In this document: positions 1-8,482 of the stretch, piece by piece
Layout of the letters: each line of letters begins with the position of its first letter
Position numbering within the stretch: position 1 is the stretch's first letter
From: an uncultured Draconibacterium sp.
GTDB lineage: Bacteria; Bacteroidota; Bacteroidia; Bacteroidales; Prolixibacteraceae
Direction: 5' to 3'
Length of the DNA: 64,000 nucleotides
NCBI RefSeq assembly: GCF_963677575.1
Contig: NZ_OY782038.1
Span: 1,302,001-1,366,000, forward strand
Notes under the pieces: generated by a model
The model's input: only the letters and a program-made list of their open reading frames with translations
What the model was told of the DNA's origin: nothing
The model's database searches: none
Made by a program: the position numbers and the translations under genes

Positions 1-1956
1 CTCTTACGAAAAATCAAAAAAATAACCGATTTATCCGCCAGCCAATTTATTCGCAATGTGCGTTTAAAATATGCCGCAGAGTTGCTTCAGGAAGGCTCGT
101 ACACCGTTTCAGAAGTTTCGTACCAGGTTGGTTTTGGCAGCCCCTCCTATTTTATCAAATGCTTCCGCGAATTGTATGGTTACCCTCCCGGCGAAATAGG
201 CATGCACGAAGAGCCGAAGCAAGAGGAAGAACAGGAAATGGAAACTGAACAGGAATTACAAGAATCCGTTCAGAAAAAGAAGTTTCCGGTTTTATTGATC
301 TCCTTTTTAGCAATTGCCATAATTGCGGCAGTGTTATACTTTGTATTACGCCCCGCTTCAGAAAATAGAAACAAAGTAAAATCAATTGCCGTTCTGCCAT
401 TTTTAAACGACAGCAACGACACTACCAACGTCTATATCATAAACGGGCTGATGGAGGCGACACTGAACAACCTTCAACAAATTCAGGATTTAAGGGTGAT
501 CAGCAGAACTTCTGTTGAGCAGTATCGCAACAACCCGAAATCGTCACCCGAGATTGCAAAAGAACTGAATGCCACCTACCTGATTGAAGGCAGCGGACAG
601 AAAATTGGCGATCAGCTTCTTCTCAATATACAATTGATAGAAGCTAAAACGGATAAACATTTGTGGAGCCAGCAATACAGGCGTGATACAAAAGATATTT
701 TCACGCTTCAGGCCGATGTTGCAAAAAGTATCGCCGAACAAATTGAAGCCATTGTTACCCCGGAAGAAATAAAACGCATTGAAAAAGCACCAACCAATAA
801 CCTGGAAGCTTACGACCTGTTTTTGAAAGGATATGATTTGCTTGGTAAACCAACCGAAGAAAACCTACGGGCAGCAATCCCTTATTTCAAACAAGCGATA
901 AAACACGATGAAGAATTTGCCCGTTCTTATGCAGGCATTGCCATTGCATTTTATCTTTTAGACCAAAACAAAACAGAAAAACAATTTGCCGACTCCATAA
1001 ATTATTATGCCGACCAGGCACTTTTTTACGACTCGAAATTACCGCAGAGTTTAACTGCCAAAGCGCTTTTCTACATGGAGCACAGCGAATACGAACTGGC
1101 ACTTCCTTATTTTGAAAAAGCACTGGAGATCAGTCCCAATTCTGATGTGGTTTTGATCTTTTTGGTTGAATTATATGTAAACTATTTACCGAATACAGAA
1201 AAGTACCTCGAATATGCGCTAAAAGGGCTTGAAATTGATATTGTTGCGACCTACGATTCATCGGCAGTGAGTTATAGTTACCTACACATCAGCAATGCGT
1301 TTATCCAATCGGGCTTTGTTGATGAAGCGGAGAAATATATCGAACGCTCACTGGATTATCTTCCCGAAAATCTTTACTCGCAATACGTAAAAGCTTATAT
1401 CGATTATGCGCAGGATGAAGACCTGAATAAATTAAATCAATCGCTGTTGACTACCTTTGAAAAAGACAATACCCGTCTCGATATTTTGCAGGAAGTGGCA
1501 AAATCATACTATTATTTACGCGATTACGAAAAAGCAGCGATTTACTACAAAGCCTTTGTTGAAGCCCGTGAGATGTACAATCTTGAAATCTACCGGTCGG
1601 AAAACGGGAAAATAGGCGTAACTTTTGATAAAGTGGGCGAGCAGGAATTATCTGATAAATATTTTAAGCAATACAAAACATGGGCAGAAAACGATCCATC
1701 CATTTACAGCAACTTTTCACTGGCATTTTACTACTCTTACAATGGAGATAACGACAAAGCCATCGAATACTTAAAGGCTTTCACAAAGCAAGATAACTTT
1801 CATTATTGGACTATTCTTTTTACACCGATCGATCCACTGATGGACAATTTGCAGAAACATCCGCAGTACAAAGAGATATTTCGGGAAATTGAGAACAATT
1901 TTGATTCTTACCATAAAAGGATTAAAAAATCGTTGAAAGAAAAGGGCCTCATTTAA
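1..1956 (+). CDS. AraC-type HTH / transmembrane / TPR regulator (5' partial)
   Basis: The reading frame is open from base 1, so the gene begins before the window and the GTG at 58 is internal. Visible residues ~1-66 match the C-terminal half of an AraC DNA-binding domain (VSEVSYQVGFGSPSYFIKCF, then GYPPGE). A glutamate-rich linker follows, then one transmembrane helix at ~95-117. Next comes a region starting SIAVLPFLNDS, like the FlgO/adenylate-cyclase-associated domain that precedes TPRs, with further motifs YLIEGS and LWSQQY. From ~255 to the end there are tetratricopeptide repeats. The layout implies a cytoplasmic DNA-binding head and a TPR sensor on the other side of the membrane, which is inference from topology. 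Similar fusions are common in Bacteroidota. Ligand and targets are unknown. Confidence 0.8.
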   Translation, partial: LLRKIKKITDLSASQFIRNVRLKYAAELLQEGSYTVSEVSYQVGFGSPSYFIKCFRELYGYPPGEIGMHEEPKQEEEQEMETEQELQESVQKKKFPVLLISFLAIAIIAAVLYFVLRPASENRNKVKSIAVLPFLNDSNDTTNVYIINGLMEATLNNLQQIQDLRVISRTSVEQYRNNPKSSPEIAKELNATYLIEGSGQKIGDQLLLNIQLIEAKTDKHLWSQQYRRDTKDIFTLQADVAKSIAEQIEAIVTPEEIKRIEKAPTNNLEAYDLFLKGYDLLGKPTEENLRAAIPYFKQAIKHDEEFARSYAGIAIAFYLLDQNKTEKQFADSINYYADQALFYDSKLPQSLTAKALFYMEHSEYELALPYFEKALEISPNSDVVLIFLVELYVNYLPNTEKYLEYALKGLEIDIVATYDSSAVSYSYLHISNAFIQSGFVDEAEKYIERSLDYLPENLYSQYVKAYIDYAQDEDLNKLNQSLLTTFEKDNTRLDILQEVAKSYYYLRDYEKAAIYYKAFVEAREMYNLEIYRSENGKIGVTFDKVGEQELSDKYFKQYKTWAENDPSIYSNFSLAFYYSYNGDNDKAIEYLKAFTKQDNFHYWTILFTPIDPLMDNLQKHPQYKEIFREIENNFDSYHKRIKKSLKEKGLI

Positions 1957-2053
1957 TACCCGATATCAATAACTTTTCAGTTAATCTTTTGTTGTTTCAG
2001 AACATAAGACCTAACATTCTTTTAAGAAAAAGAATCGAATTCCGTTAAAATTA

Positions 2054-2061
2054 TATCTTTG
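2054..2061 (+). promoter_or_regulatory. -7 promoter element TATCTTTG
   Basis: This matches the Bacteroidota -7 consensus TAnnTTTG. It covers the TTG at 2059, an upstream candidate start of the histidine kinase, and so favours the ATG at 2131. I see no clear -33 TTTG. Confidence 0.45.
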
Positions 2062-2130
2062 AAAATTAGTAAATGTATAAAGCAAGGAAATCAGCTCTAC
2101 TTATATTTCGATAAACATCCGAGCCTTAAT

Positions 2131-4338
2131 ATGCTGAATAACAACCTTTCAAATAGAACAATTTTGAGGCACTGTATAGTTGTACTACTTTTTGCAACCG
2201 GCTCAATCTCATTGTTTGCAAAAAACAATAAGCTTGATAGTTTGCTTAACCTGGCAAATTCCACAACAATTGTTACTGAGAAGTTTAATGTAAACTACGA
2301 ATTAGGCAAGCTGCTTTGTTCTCAAAAAGCAGATTCTGCATTAATGTACACTCAATTTGCAACAAAAATTGCGGAAACCAATAGTCTGTATCCGCAACTG
2401 GCAAAATCGTATATTCAACTTGGGCAATTGTATAAAAGCAAACAACTTTCCGACTCATCATTATTCTATTATCAAGAAGCTTATAATCTGGCTAAAGAGA
2501 TAGAAGATTATAATTTGCAATTAGAAAGTCTGAATAAAATTGGAGGCTATTATTATTCAAAAAGAAAATACACAGAGGCATACAATACTTTTACCAAAGC
2601 CCAGGAAATTATCGATTACACAAGCGACCCAAAATTAAAAGCGATGCTATTCAACAGCCTGGCTCTTTGGCATAAAGCCAATAACCAAAGTAGCAAGGCA
2701 TTGGAATATTATAAAGAAGCACTGAGCTTAAGTGAGGAAAATAATTACTTGAAAGGTGTTGGGCTTATTTCAAGCAATATGGGCTTATTGTACGAGTCGA
2801 TGGATAAAACTGACGAGGCTTTAAAATATTTGAAGCAATCACTTGCTATCCGGCAAAAACTGAATAACAAAAAAGGAGAATCATATGTGCACACCAACCT
2901 GGGATTGGTATATGAAAACCTACACGAATATGATAAAGCACTGGAACAATACCAACGATCGCTGCAATTAAAAAATGAATTAAATATCAAAAAAGGCGTT
3001 GATATATTGTACAATAATATAGCTATTATATTCAAAAAACAGGATTTGCCTGATTCGGCTTTCTACTATGCCAACAAAGCACTTAATTTGCGTATAGCCA
3101 ATAATAATGAAATGAGCGAAGCACGAACCCGGACTGTATTAGGGCAAACCTATTTATTGGTGGAAAACACTACTAAAGCAGAACAAGAACTTACCCGAGC
3201 TTTGCAACTGGCACAGAATTATAAAAACCTTAGTGTTTTGCAAAATATACACTCCTCTCTTTATAACTTGTATATGAAGAAGAAGGCTTACGATAAAGCT
3301 GTTGACCATTTATTAAAAGCCAACAAATTAAAAGACCGGATTTTTAATATTGAAAAAGAGAAAAGTGTTGCCACCATTGAAGCCAAATACGATTTATTAA
3401 ACACCGAAACAGAAAATTTACGGCTCTCTCATGAGGTTGCTTTAAACAAAGCACAACTACGACGATACATCACCATCGGAATAGCATTAACCATTGCATT
3501 TCTGGCAATTGCTGTTATATTGGTTGTTGTAGCCCGATCGCGAAAAAAACTGGCTGAAAAAAATAAACGAATAGAACAACAAGCCATCCAGCTTCAACAT
3601 ACAAACTCCAAATTAAAAAGCCTTTCCAAATTTCAGGAAAGTATGACCAACATGTTGGTTCATGATTTGAAAACGCCATTAAATGTAATTGTGAACTACC
3701 AAAACATGAAGAACATGGAATCGTACGACCAACTTATTCAACAATCGGGTTATTCGATGCAATCCTTAATCCACAACCTGCTGGATGTATACAAATACAA
3801 AGATTCGAAGCTGGAATTACACAAAGAAAACATTCCGTTAGGCGTTATTGTAAAAAAGGCTTTAGAGGAAGTTTCATTTATGGCAAAAGCAAAAAATTTA
3901 AATTGTAAATTGGTATTAGATATAGATTTTGTGATTAAAATTGATTACGAAATAATCAAGCGTGTGTTTGTAAATTTACTAACCAACGCCATTAAATATA
4001 CCCCTGAAAACGAAACAATAACACTTAAATTTGATCAGTTAAATTCTGATCAGTTATCAATTCAGATTCATAATCCGGGACCTGCGATACCTAAGGAAAA
4101 ACAAGAACTTATTTTTGAATACTTTAAACAAGCAGGAGATAATATTCCGGAAAGAATAAAATCAACAGGTCTGGGATTAAACTTCTGCAAAATAGCAATA
4201 GAAGCACACAGCGGACATATTGGCGTTAAATCAGATAAAGAAACCGGAACTACTTTCTGGTTCATCTTACCCGATGTTATCAAAGAATCCCAGTTAACAT
4301 TTCCAAATATTGAGGAAAGCCGGAATTGGTTTTGTTAG
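2131..4338 (+). CDS. TPR-containing sensor histidine kinase
   Basis: About 735 aa from the ATG at 2131. The frame is open back to a TTG at 2059, but ATG 2131 puts a signal-like hydrophobic stretch (IVVLLFATGSISLFA) near the N-terminus and leaves the upstream -7 motif outside the gene. At least six TPRs fill residues ~45-420. A transmembrane helix lies at ~446-469 and a short coiled coil follows. The kinase core has H-box VHDLKTP with the phospho-accepting His near 511, N-box NLLTNAIKY near 615, a G1-like NPGPAIP (Asn where Asp is usual), and G2 GLGLNFCK near 681. The predicted layout is periplasmic TPR sensor, membrane, cytoplasmic kinase. There is no fused receiver and no response regulator next to it, so it is an orphan kinase whose partner is unknown. 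Confidence 0.88.
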   Translation: MLNNNLSNRTILRHCIVVLLFATGSISLFAKNNKLDSLLNLANSTTIVTEKFNVNYELGKLLCSQKADSALMYTQFATKIAETNSLYPQLAKSYIQLGQLYKSKQLSDSSLFYYQEAYNLAKEIEDYNLQLESLNKIGGYYYSKRKYTEAYNTFTKAQEIIDYTSDPKLKAMLFNSLALWHKANNQSSKALEYYKEALSLSEENNYLKGVGLISSNMGLLYESMDKTDEALKYLKQSLAIRQKLNNKKGESYVHTNLGLVYENLHEYDKALEQYQRSLQLKNELNIKKGVDILYNNIAIIFKKQDLPDSAFYYANKALNLRIANNNEMSEARTRTVLGQTYLLVENTTKAEQELTRALQLAQNYKNLSVLQNIHSSLYNLYMKKKAYDKAVDHLLKANKLKDRIFNIEKEKSVATIEAKYDLLNTETENLRLSHEVALNKAQLRRYITIGIALTIAFLAIAVILVVVARSRKKLAEKNKRIEQQAIQLQHTNSKLKSLSKFQESMTNMLVHDLKTPLNVIVNYQNMKNMESYDQLIQQSGYSMQSLIHNLLDVYKYKDSKLELHKENIPLGVIVKKALEEVSFMAKAKNLNCKLVLDIDFVIKIDYEIIKRVFVNLLTNAIKYTPENETITLKFDQLNSDQLSIQIHNPGPAIPKEKQELIFEYFKQAGDNIPERIKSTGLGLNFCKIAIEAHSGHIGVKSDKETGTTFWFILPDVIKESQLTFPNIEESRNWFC

Positions 4339-4368
4339 AATGCCTTTATTTTGACATTGAATATAAAA

Positions 4369-4399
4369 AAAGCCCCTCATCAAACTGATGAAAGGCTTT
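4369..4399 (-). terminator. Terminator of the kor operon
   Basis: Stem arms 4369-4381 and 4387-4399 pair over 13 positions with two mismatches around a 5-nt loop. On the minus strand a T-run follows (complement of 4363-4370). It lies just after the korC stop and may also act on the converging kinase transcript. Confidence 0.7.
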
Positions 4400-4420
4400 C
4401 TATAGTCTGCCAAAATTTTT

Positions 4421-4972
4421 TTAAACCAATTGTACATCATCCACAATCTCCTGTCCTTTTTTAATGGCCTCAAGGTTTAGTGGAATCAGCTTGTGGTAAC
4501 GTTCCGGAAGTGATTTTTCCAATCCCTTTTCAACGTTATCCAACGAAAGAATCGGTCGTACTTTCAGGTAACTTCCAAAAACGATCATATTAAACACCTT
4601 TGGATTTCCCATCTCAACAGCCATTTTTGTGGCTTCAACTTTAAAGATGTTGATGTCGGTACGCGTTGGCGGATTGATCACACCATTCGGATCGTACAAT
4701 AAAGTACCGCCGGATTTTACCGCCTTTTCAAATTTATCCATACTCTGCTGATTCAGAATAATGGCAGTATCAAATTCTTGTAAAATAGGCGAACTAATGC
4801 GGGTATCGCTAACAATTACAGTAACGTTGGCCGTGCCTCCGCGCATTTCAGGTCCGTACGACGGAAACCAGGTTACTTCCTTGTCTTCCATAATACCCGA
4901 ATAGGCAAGAATTTTACCCATTGAAAGCACACCTTGTCCTCCAAATCCGGCAATTATCATTTCTTCTGTCAT
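4421..4972 (-). CDS. korC: 2-oxoacid:ferredoxin oxidoreductase gamma subunit
   Basis: A 183-aa gamma subunit that completes the TPP-dependent enzyme oxidising 2-oxoacids to acyl-CoA with ferredoxin as electron acceptor. The family signature is visible: IIAGFGGQGVLSMGKILA at the N-terminus, SYGPEMRGGTANVTVIVS, and a later ILNQQSMDKF. It is last in the minus-strand operon korD-korA-korB-korC, 42 nt after korB, and a hairpin terminator follows. In anaerobic Bacteroidota such enzymes serve 2-oxoglutarate or branched-chain 2-oxoacid metabolism and can run reductively. The substrate cannot be told from sequence alone, and VorA-type naming is the alternative. Confidence 0.88.
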   Translation of the reverse strand: MTEEMIIAGFGGQGVLSMGKILAYSGIMEDKEVTWFPSYGPEMRGGTANVTVIVSDTRISSPILQEFDTAIILNQQSMDKFEKAVKSGGTLLYDPNGVINPPTRTDINIFKVEATKMAVEMGNPKVFNMIVFGSYLKVRPILSLDNVEKGLEKSLPERYHKLIPLNLEAIKKGQEIVDDVQLV

Positions 4973-5014
4973 AATTTCAATGCTTTAATTCGTTAATGCT
5001 TCAATGCTTAACTT

Positions 5015-5800
5015 CTAATTTTCCGAATGTTCCCCTTTAACACTGTCTTTCAAATCGCCCAACGGATAGTACGGAATCATATTTTCTTCCATCCAATTGT
5101 TCGCTTCAACTGGACTCATTTTCCACCCCGAGTTACAGGTTGAAACCACCTCTACAAATGAAGTTCCTTTTTTATCCAGTACATTTTGGATAGCTTTTTT
5201 CAGCGATCGTTTGCATTTGCGAGCTGTAGCCGCAGTATGCACCGCCTGGCGTGTTACATACGATGTTCCCGGCAGCTGAGCGATCAAATTGGTAATCTTC
5301 ATCGGATAACCGTTCAAATCTACATTCCGTCCGGTTGGTGTGGTTGATGTTACCATTCCTTCCAGTGTTGTTGGTGCCATCTGTCCTCCGGTCATTCCGT
5401 AAATTCCGTTATTAATGAACACGACAAGAATATTCTCGCCACGGTTGCAAGCATGCATAATTTCGGCCGAGCCAATCGATGCAAGGTCGCCATCGCCCTG
5501 GTAAGTGAAAACAAAATTGTCAGGATTTAAACGAGCAACGCCGGTTGCCACTGCAGGAGCACGACCGTGAGCAGCCTCCTGCCAATCGATATCTATATAA
5601 TTGTAGGCAAAAACCGCGCATCCCACCGGTGCAATACCAACGGTTTTTTCCTGAAGGCCCATTTCCTCAATCAGTTCAGCCATAATTTTATGAACCACAC
5701 CATGAGAACATCCCGGGCAGTAGTGCATAATATCGTCGTTCAAAACTTCCGACTTCTGATAAACCAGGTTTTCCGGTTTAATTATTTCTTTAATATCCAT
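5015..5800 (-). CDS. korB: 2-oxoacid:ferredoxin oxidoreductase beta (TPP) subunit
   Basis: Carries the thiamine-diphosphate domain: HYCPGCSHG near the N-terminus, GCAVFAYNY, then the GDGD...N metal/TPP motif (YQGDGDLASIGSAEI, FINNGIYGMTGGQ). I chose the ATG at 5800 (261 aa) over the ATG at 5836 because GGAGGAG sits directly upstream of it, a strong Shine-Dalgarno for this organism, and this removes a 23-nt overlap with korA and leaves a 13-nt gap. The conserved sequence starts after this Met in either case. It pairs with KorA to form the catalytic core and acts in the cytoplasm. 2-Oxoglutarate or 2-oxoisovalerate are the likely substrates. Confidence 0.88.
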   Translation of the reverse strand: MDIKEIIKPENLVYQKSEVLNDDIMHYCPGCSHGVVHKIMAELIEEMGLQEKTVGIAPVGCAVFAYNYIDIDWQEAAHGRAPAVATGVARLNPDNFVFTYQGDGDLASIGSAEIMHACNRGENILVVFINNGIYGMTGGQMAPTTLEGMVTSTTPTGRNVDLNGYPMKITNLIAQLPGTSYVTRQAVHTAATARKCKRSLKKAIQNVLDKKGTSFVEVVSTCNSGWKMSPVEANNWMEENMIPYYPLGDLKDSVKGEHSEN

Positions 5801-5813
5801 AATCTCCTCCGGT

Positions 5814-6935
5814 TTAGTAACTACGTTTAACTCCATAACTTAACTCCCATGAAAATTTTTCTTCCAGTGCCTCAACTACCTCATCGGGTGTTGGAATAAG
5901 ACCGCCCATGCGGCCAAAATAGTTCACACGTGCATTGCTTCCGGCTTCGTAAACCGACAGCTTGATATCTTCTACCATTTGACCGGCACTCATTTCAACC
6001 GAAAGGAAACCTTTGGCTTTTCGCGCCAGTTCCTGTATCGCTTTTTTAGGGAACGGGAACAAGGTAATCGGACGAAGAAGTCCAACTTTTAATCCTTTTG
6101 CACGGGCAATTTCCACTGCTTTTTGGCAAACACGGGCCGAAGTTCCGAATGCCACAATTACAAATTCTGCATCGTCGCATTGAATAGCTTCATAACGCAC
6201 TTCCTCTTCTTCCATCTTACGATACTTCTCCTGGAAACGGCGGTTATTTTCTTCCATTTTGTCAGAATCCATTTCCAACGAAGTAACAATATTCTTTTTG
6301 CGGTTTTTTGGTTTTCCGATGATTGCCCAATCTCCGCTCATTTTTTCGATTTCTTCTTTTGTCCAGCGTGATTTTTGGTCGGCCAGTTCTACTTTTTCCA
6401 TCATCTGACCAATAGCACCATCGGCCAAAATCATTGCCGGATTGCGGTATTTAAAAGCCAGTTCGAAACCAAGATCAACAAAGTCGTTCATTTCCTGAAC
6501 CGATGCAGGTGCAAGTACAATCATTTTATAATCGCCGTGGCCACCACCTTTTACACTCTGAAAGTAATCAGCCTGCGATGGCTGGATGGTTCCTAGTCCC
6601 GGGCCACCACGTTGAACATTTACTATTAAACAAGGTAGTTCCGCTCCGGCAATGTACGAGATCCCTTCAGCCATAAGGCTAATACCCGGGCTCGATGATG
6701 AAGTCATAACTTTTTTACCGGTGGCAGCAGCACCGTAAACCATGTTTATCGAAGCAACTTCACTTTCGGCTTGTAACACCGTCATTCCTGTTTCGTTCCA
6801 AGGCTGGCGAGCCATAAGTGTTTCCATCACTTCCGACTGAGGTGTTATGGGATAGCCAAAATAACCGTCGCATCCGCAGCGGATGGCAGCCTCAGCTAAC
6901 ACCTCGTTTCCTTTCATTAATCTTAATTCTCCCAT
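5814..6935 (-). CDS. korA: 2-oxoacid:ferredoxin oxidoreductase alpha subunit (KorA/VorB-like)
   Basis: 373 aa with fused pyrimidine-binding and transketolase C-terminal-like domains. MKGNEVLAEAAIRCGCDGYFGYPITPQSE near the start contains the family's GYPITPQSE signature, followed by ASINMVYGAAATGKK and SSSSPGISLMAEGISY. The C-terminal third has VIVAFGTSARVCQKAVEIAR and GLLRPITLFPFP. Automated annotation often calls this branch the 3-methyl-2-oxobutanoate oxidoreductase subunit VorB, while pathway databases tend to use korA. The sequence alone does not settle the substrate. It is second in the operon, 60 nt after korD across an AT-rich low-complexity spacer. Confidence 0.88.
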   Translation of the reverse strand: MGELRLMKGNEVLAEAAIRCGCDGYFGYPITPQSEVMETLMARQPWNETGMTVLQAESEVASINMVYGAAATGKKVMTSSSSPGISLMAEGISYIAGAELPCLIVNVQRGGPGLGTIQPSQADYFQSVKGGGHGDYKMIVLAPASVQEMNDFVDLGFELAFKYRNPAMILADGAIGQMMEKVELADQKSRWTKEEIEKMSGDWAIIGKPKNRKKNIVTSLEMDSDKMEENNRRFQEKYRKMEEEEVRYEAIQCDDAEFVIVAFGTSARVCQKAVEIARAKGLKVGLLRPITLFPFPKKAIQELARKAKGFLSVEMSAGQMVEDIKLSVYEAGSNARVNYFGRMGGLIPTPDEVVEALEEKFSWELSYGVKRSY

Positions 6936-6995
6936 ATCTAATTTTTTAATTGTCGATTGATTGATTAATCCTTAATCTTTTAAATTAATCTTTTT

Positions 6996-7223
6996 CTAAC
7001 TGGCTTTTGCACGGTAAATAGTTATGCACGTATCCGGACAAACAACACCACAATTGGCGCATCCAATACAAGCATCAGGATTACTCATATACGAATAATG
7101 ATACCCTTTGCTGTTTACCTCTTTGTGTAATGCCAATACATCGTGCGGACAAGCTTCCACACACAGACTACATCCTTTGCAGCCTTCCTTATCAACAACA
7201 ACTGCTCCTTTTACTTTTGCCAT
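6996..7223 (-). CDS. korD: 2-oxoacid:ferredoxin oxidoreductase delta subunit, 2x[4Fe-4S]
   Basis: A small ferredoxin-like subunit, 75 aa from the ATG at 7223 (MAKVKGAVVV). The frame is open to 7262, but those codons overlap a -7 promoter motif at 7242-7249. Two classical 4Fe-4S motifs are present, CKGCSLCVEACP and CIGCANCGVVCP, enough for two clusters that carry electrons from the TPP site of KorAB to soluble ferredoxin. It is the first gene of the operon. Family identity is certain; assignment to 2-oxoglutarate rather than another 2-oxoacid is not. Confidence 0.88.
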   Translation of the reverse strand: MAKVKGAVVVDKEGCKGCSLCVEACPHDVLALHKEVNSKGYHYSYMSNPDACIGCANCGVVCPDTCITIYRAKAS

Positions 7224-7241
7224 TTTATAATGATTTTCTAA

Positions 7242-7249
7242 CAAAATTA
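7242..7249 (-). promoter_or_regulatory. -7 promoter element of the kor operon
   Basis: The minus strand reads TAATTTTG (TAnnTTTG consensus), 19 nt before the korD ATG. A TTTG lies further upstream at 7265-7268, but with only 15 nt of spacing, shorter than the usual 19-21. Confidence 0.45.
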
Positions 7250-7521
7250 ATAATCTGAACAACGCAAAAAACCCATAAAAATCAGCTTATCAGACTTTTA
7301 TAACCACTGGTTTGAGTTCTTAATTTTTAATGGATTTTTTCTTTCAGATTCGAATTTTATCACCGTAAATTATTTTGAGTTTCTACTCTGTTGACAAAAC
7401 TATTTTATACAACATAAAATGTGTGCAACAATAGTTGCTTTCTAATTTCGGATATTGAACAATAACTATGCTTTACACCAGTTAATGCGAACATGCGGCG
7501 CCACAGCAAATAAAAATTCTT

Positions 7522-7529
7522 TACTTTTG
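7522..7529 (+). promoter_or_regulatory. -7 promoter element TACTTTTG
   Basis: TAnnTTTG match 31 nt before the NIF3-like gene. No -33 TTTG at the expected distance. The 337-bp gap between korD and this gene holds both divergent promoters and nothing else I recognise. Confidence 0.45.
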
Positions 7530-7560
7530 AAAACATCAATACCACTTAAAATTTAAACCA

Positions 7561-8406
7561 ATGAAGAAACTTTTGCTATTTGTACTGCTTATTCCATTTG
7601 AGACTTTTGCACAAAACAAGATAACACCCCAAGCGGTAGTAAACCTGATGAAAAAAAACGTTACCTGCGACTGGGCAGAAACTACTGTTGATGTGTTTAA
7701 AGTTGGCGATCCCGACACGGAAATAAAAGGTATTGCAGTTTGTATGTTTGCAGATATGAGTACACTACAAAAGGCGGTTGAAATGAACTGCAACTTTATT
7801 ATTACCCACGAACCCATTTTCTACAACCACCTTGATGAAACCGACTCATATACAAACGACCCCGTTTATACAGAAAAACGCAAATTTATTGAAGACCACA
7901 ATTTAGTTGTATTCCGGTTTCATGATCATATTCACATGACTCAACCCGATGGAATTTATGCAGGAATGATTGAAAAACTTGGTTGGAAAGATTATGCCAT
8001 TAACGATGAAGGCAGACTATACAAAATGCCGGAGAAAAAGCTGGCTGACTTTGCCAGTGAATTAAAAGATAAATTTGGCCTACAAACTGTTCGAGTAATC
8101 GGCAACCCTGAAATGAAATTTACCAAAGTTGGTCTGGCAGTTGGTGCTCCCGGTGGCGCTCGTCAGATTCAAATGCTGAATCTGCCCGACGTGGAAGTTA
8201 TGGTTGCCGGCGAAGCCAGCGAATGGGAAACTTACCTTTATGCCAACGATGCAGCGACACTGGGAAAAAACAAAGCGGTAATCTTTCTGGGGCATATAAA
8301 ATCGGAAGAAGCAGGCATGGATTATTGTGCACAGTGGCTGAAAGGTTTTGTAAAAGGTGTACCTATTCATTTTATAGAGAATGAGGCTAATTTTATAACT
8401 TTCTAA
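7561..8406 (+). CDS. NIF3-like dinuclear metal-center protein, exported
   Basis: 281 aa. Residues 1-17 look like a signal peptide (KKLLLFVLLIPFETFAQ). The rest resembles the NIF3/YbgI family: an N-terminal part with CNFIITHEPIFYNH, a later FRFHDHIHMTQPDGIYAG, and a C-terminal part with GLAVGAPGGA and IFLGHIKSEEAGMDY. The His/Glu residues in these motifs are the expected metal ligands. NIF3 proteins are normally cytoplasmic hexamers of uncertain function, so an exported version is unusual. It stands alone between the kor operon and an IS element, with no partner gene. The family call is good; the biochemical role is unknown. Confidence 0.75.
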   Translation: MKKLLLFVLLIPFETFAQNKITPQAVVNLMKKNVTCDWAETTVDVFKVGDPDTEIKGIAVCMFADMSTLQKAVEMNCNFIITHEPIFYNHLDETDSYTNDPVYTEKRKFIEDHNLVVFRFHDHIHMTQPDGIYAGMIEKLGWKDYAINDEGRLYKMPEKKLADFASELKDKFGLQTVRVIGNPEMKFTKVGLAVGAPGGARQIQMLNLPDVEVMVAGEASEWETYLYANDAATLGKNKAVIFLGHIKSEEAGMDYCAQWLKGFVKGVPIHFIENEANFITF

Positions 8407-8464
8407 TCAAAAGAATCGGTTTTTACATCTTTAGCTCAAACCTTCAACATTTACCCTCACTCCT

Positions 8465-8482
8465 GTCTCTCCCTTTTTTAAT
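8465..8482. repeat. Left hairpin arm plus 10-bp target duplication of IS4 copy 1
   Basis: GTCTCTCC (8465-8472) is followed by CTTTTTTAAT (8473-8482), which borders the IS left end. The same 10 bp recurs at the right end, followed by the complementary arm GGAGAGAC. Confidence 0.85.
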
